Part shown: positions 9,701 to 10,914 of the stretch, piece by piece
How positions within the stretch are numbered: the stretch's first letter is position 1
Layout of the letters: every line of letters begins with the position of its first letter
Origin: Pavlovales sp. CCMP2436
Taxonomy: Eukaryota; Haptophyta; Pavlovophyceae; Pavlovales
Direction of reading: 5' to 3'
Assembly: GCA_026770615.1 (NCBI GenBank)
Contig: MU631348.1
Coordinates: 364,668 to 375,581 of the forward strand
Length of the DNA stretch: 10,914 bases
Notes under the pieces: generated by a model
Told to the model about the DNA's origin: nothing
Database searches by the model: none
What the model saw: the letters and a program-made list of their open reading frames with translations, nothing else
Program-made: the position numbers and the translations under genes

Positions 9701-10914
9701 TGCGCCCTCGCCTGTCTTGTAGGGCTATCTCGACCTCTCCACCGCGATGGAAGGGCATGGCTACGCGCAGATCTGCGTCGTAAAGCCGTCGCAAGTCAAG
9801 CTTTACCGGAAGTGTTGGCCGGTGCGTGCGTGCGCTGCAACCCGTCCTGATCGTGCTACCACGTGTGCTGCCACGTTTGCAGCGCGTTACTGAGTGTGCT
9901 GCCACGTGTGTTTACTTTGTGCTTAGGGCTTGGTCTTCTTCGTGCTGCCGGTAGCTGCCGAGGAGCGGGGCGTAGGCGCTGCGCGCTTCTACATCCAGCT
10001 GCTGGCAAAGCAGCTCTGCCCGGCGTCGTTCCCCTTCTACGCCATGGTGGATGATAGGTAAAAATGATGATAATAAATGACAATATTGCGGTAGAGAGGC
10101 ACCATAACTTACTTATAACATAATAACTAATATTGGTGATAGTAATCATAATCATAATAACAACAACAACAACAACACCAACAACAACAACAATAACGAC
10201 AACCAAATTTAATGATAACGCCGATGATAATGATGATAATGATGATAATGATGATGATAATAATAATGATAATAGCGTGCTCATGTGGGAATCTAAGGCA
10301 GACCCGGATGAGAATTACGTTCAGACGAGCTGGTGGGCGGCGCTGAGCCACTTCCAGAGCCCTACGTTCGCCGAAGGTGCTGACCCTGCCGTGCGCCCGC
10401 GGCCAGTACAGAATATCACGATGGTGCCGCTGGCTCACTGGCACCCCCTCCCCTCCCACCCTTGCCCTCTCTCACGTGCGTGCGTGTGTGCGTGCTGTAG
10501 GCGAGCTGCGAGATATCGCGATCATCGGCTTCTACAAGCACAATGGATTCCAGGCCTCCAAGCGGTCGCACAGGCAGGCGCACGTGACGAGCGCGGCTAT
10601 CTTCAACGCGGACCTCCTCGGCGGCCTGTATTTCGACCGTGATGTATTCGTGTGGGAGGATCTCGATTTCAACGAGCGTGCTAGCACAGCTGGCTGCGTG
10701 GTGTGCAAGTGCTACACGCACGCGCTCTTCAAAATCAACCTCGGCGGCGGCTGCTTTGACTACGTGCTCGGTCCGCCCGCGGCAGCGGCAGCGCCCGCGG
10801 CAGCGGCAGCGCCCGCGGCAGCGGCAGCGCCTGCGGCAGCGCCCGCGGCAGCGCCCGCGGCAGCGCCCGCGGCAGCGCCCGCGGCAGCGCCCGCGGCAGC
10901 GCCCGCGGCAGCGC
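1773..10914 (+). CDS. LRR-SIM-GREB1-like protein: circularly permuted SF2 helicase plus TAGT-type glycosyltransferase (partial, 16 exons)
   Basis: Exons by splice site and phase: 1773-2225, 2351-3454, 3584-4525, 5873-6176, 6380-6500, 6976-7085, 7195-7522, 7731-7880, 8000-8373, 8556-8747, 8853-8995, 9428-9631, 9723-9821, 9927-10057, 10276-10376, 10501 to beyond 10914. All 15 junctions keep the frame. Fourteen introns are GT-AG and one is GC-AG (7086-7194). The product exceeds 1,720 residues: leucine-rich repeats (about 60-590), a linker with R6 and VVDLTL (665-670), a permuted helicase core with HDEAH 844-848, SAT 877-879, QDVGRGFR 1183-1190 and GLPQIGKT 1282-1289, then a glycosyltransferase region with VDDS 1549-1552 and WEDLDFN 1637-1643. 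Domain order from the helicase onward matches the GREB1/TAGT family as remembered; animal GREB1 is a nuclear receptor cofactor reported to transfer O-GlcNAc. Function here is inferred: a nuclear ATPase-glycosyltransferase acting on DNA or protein. Start ATG 1773 was chosen for its GC-rich coding context; ATG 1671 is in frame but lies in the AT-rich promoter core. The 3' end is missing. Confidence 0.78.
3833..4100 (+). other. charged linker with tandem AEAMESL repeat, Arg6 run and SUMO-interaction-like motif
   Basis: A perfect 21-base tandem duplication (3833-3853 and 3854-3874) encodes AEAMESL twice. It is followed by a Glu/Asp-rich stretch, six consecutive Arg (nuclear-localisation-like), then VVDLTLSSEAEEEEAEVEV. 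VVDLT is the classic hydrophobic core of a SUMO-interacting motif, and flanking Ser and acidic residues strengthen such motifs. Part of the GGAGGAGG run could be slippage-derived. Nuclear location and SUMO binding are inferences from motif only. Confidence 0.6.
4526..5872 (+). other. intron 3 of the LRR/GREB1-like gene (1347 bases)
   Basis: Donor CCG|GTTAGT and acceptor CCGCAG|GCAAAT are both phase 0. They join ...NAMSP to ANPKQLFLVVHDEAH, so the domain continues across it. Nothing in the interval resembles an exon; it is nearly all repeat. It is roughly ten times longer than most other introns of the gene. The acceptor is preceded by a modest pyrimidine-rich stretch outside the repeat (about 5765-5870). 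Confidence 0.75.
4535..5760. repeat. intronic CCCTAG-type minisatellite
   Basis: About 1.2 kb of degenerate CCCTAG, CCCTGCTCCTAG and CCCCAGCCC units in changing mixtures, with occasional telomere-like ACCCTAACCCTAG (near 5384-5396). Its 4812-5068 section is identical to bases 1-257 of the window. Reading frames through it give Ala/Leu/Pro runs that should not be taken as protein. Confidence 0.9.
6501..6975 (+). other. intron 5 with long AT, GTAT and GT microsatellites
   Basis: Donor CGAG|GTACGT and acceptor CTCTCAG|GATGCA, both phase 2 (AG|G, Arg). The middle (6719-6843) is an alternating TA tract of about 20 units, then GTAT repeats, then TG repeats. No coding signal was seen in it. The unusual length (475 bases) is explained by the microsatellites. 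Confidence 0.75.
7068..7158. repeat. 30-base direct repeat duplicating a GC splice donor
   Basis: Bases 7068-7097 and 7129-7158 match at 28 of 30 positions (61-base period). Both contain CAG followed by GCAAGTTTATTA, a consensus GC-type 5' splice site. The first copy gives phase 1 and joins to 7195 in frame. Confidence 0.85.
7086..7194 (+). other. intron 6, GC-AG type, with a T23 tract
   Basis: The preceding exon reads ...CRTAQGVSG and the next resumes at SLGGDYDPRDLP. Only a GC donor at TCAG|GCAAGT gives the matching phase (G|GT, Gly). GC introns normally have a near-perfect surrounding donor consensus, as here. A run of 23 T (7162-7184) precedes the acceptor GCCAG at 7190-7194. Confidence 0.7.
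7523..7730 (+). other. intron 7, CCCGCAGCC-rich
   Basis: Donor CCAA|GTGCGC and acceptor CCCGCAG|GTGGGA are both phase 2 (AA|G, Lys), joining ELKAK to WEDTGTEAMRKGL. The sequence between is a GCCCGCAGCCC-type repeat that stays open as Pro/Ala/Gln in one frame, so unspliced readthrough is possible. Intron status is preferred because the phases match and the conserved helicase sequence resumes at once. Confidence 0.65.
8996..9427 (+). other. intron 11 with opposing CA and TG microsatellites
   Basis: Donor ATTACG|GTGCGT and acceptor TTATTAG|TTGATC are both phase 0, joining LQECDIT to LITFEPGVYGP. A CA-rich tract (9010-9062) is followed by a TG/CG-rich tract (9127-9241), the complement of the first. 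The 3' third (9290-9427) is AT-rich with a short TA run, as expected near a branch point and acceptor. Confidence 0.75.
10058..10275 (+). other. intron 14 with AAC and GAT/AAT triplet repeats
   Basis: Donor ATAG|GTAAAA and acceptor AATAATGATAATAG|CGTGCT, phase 2. It is low in GC, with (AAC)n near 10158-10205 and GATGATAAT units near 10212-10274. The acceptor lacks a pyrimidine tract, but the junction is strongly supported because it restores VDDSVLMWES. Confidence 0.75.
10776..10914 (+). repeat. Ala/Pro-coding minisatellite at the window end
   Basis: Three 18-base units (CCCGCGGCAGCGGCAGCG, 10776-10829) are followed by 12-base units (CCCGCGGCAGCG, with one CCT variant at the start) to the window edge. 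In the exon 16 frame these encode (PAAAAA)3 then (PAAA)n with no stop. It could be a genuine low-complexity linker, or the start of an intron if the GT at 10771 is used as a donor. Confidence 0.85.

Larger units (their letters stand above)
8853..10914 (+). other. TAGT / GREB1 C-terminal-type glycosyltransferase region (exons 11-16, incomplete)
   Basis: Exon 14 starts LVFFVLPVAAEERGVGAARF, and its end joins exon 15 to give FPFYAMVDDSVLMWES. The split codon AG|C makes the Ser of VDDS, the likely metal- and sugar-nucleotide-binding acidic motif of a GT-A-like fold. Exon 16 gives IAIIGFYKHNGFQASKR, TSAAIFNADLL and FDRDVFVWEDLDFN, then CKCYTHALFKINLGGG. WEDLDFN is a hallmark I associate with TAGT domains. 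Exons 11-13 carry SAHSYSHWRNIPDMVLQ, ITFEPGVYGPN and GYAQICVVKPSQVKLYR, a preceding region of uncertain fold. Donor substrate and acceptor (protein, or modified DNA base as proposed for TAGT enzymes linked to TET/JBP) cannot be read from sequence. Confidence 0.72.

Overview
This window looks like nuclear DNA of a GC-rich, intron-rich single-celled eukaryote. Coding exons favour G or C at the third codon position. They are separated by short spliceosomal introns (about 90 to 480 bases, one of 1.35 kb) full of low-complexity sequence. A haptophyte such as the Emiliania/Chrysochromulina group, or another GC-rich microalga, would fit. That is a guess from style; no organism-specific gene is present. 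No tRNA, rRNA, CRISPR array or recognisable transposon was seen.

Two protein genes diverge from a compact promoter region around 1496-1772. The minus-strand gene (1495 down to 366, probably continuing past the window start) encodes a small ankyrin-like protein. The plus-strand gene fills the rest of the window, from about 1773 past 10914. I could assemble it as 16 exons by matching splice sites and reading phase at all 15 junctions. The conceptual protein exceeds 1,720 residues and is open at the right edge. In order it has a leucine-rich repeat block, a basic/acidic linker with a SUMO-interaction-like motif, a circularly permuted superfamily 2 helicase core, and a glycosyltransferase-like domain ending in an Ala/Pro repeat.

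The helicase motifs run II (HDEAH), III (SAT), IV to VI (QDVGRGFR), then I (GLPQIGKT), instead of starting with the Walker A motif. Together with the following VDDS...MWES and WEDLDFN motifs, this matches the GREB1 / TET-associated glycosyltransferase (TAGT) family as I remember it. All visible helicase and glycosyltransferase motifs are intact. The LRR plus SIM-like N-terminus is not part of animal GREB1 as I know it and is the most novel element.

The non-coding DNA is also unusual. Intron 3 (4526-5872) is almost entirely a degenerate CCCTAG / CCCTGCTCCTAG minisatellite. A 257-base stretch of it is identical to the first 257 bases of the window, which probably lie in an intron of the other gene. 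The promoter region carries inverted, diverged copies of the same modules pointing toward each gene. A duplicated 3' splice site lies in the ankyrin gene. A GC-AG intron with a duplicated donor lies in the helicase gene.
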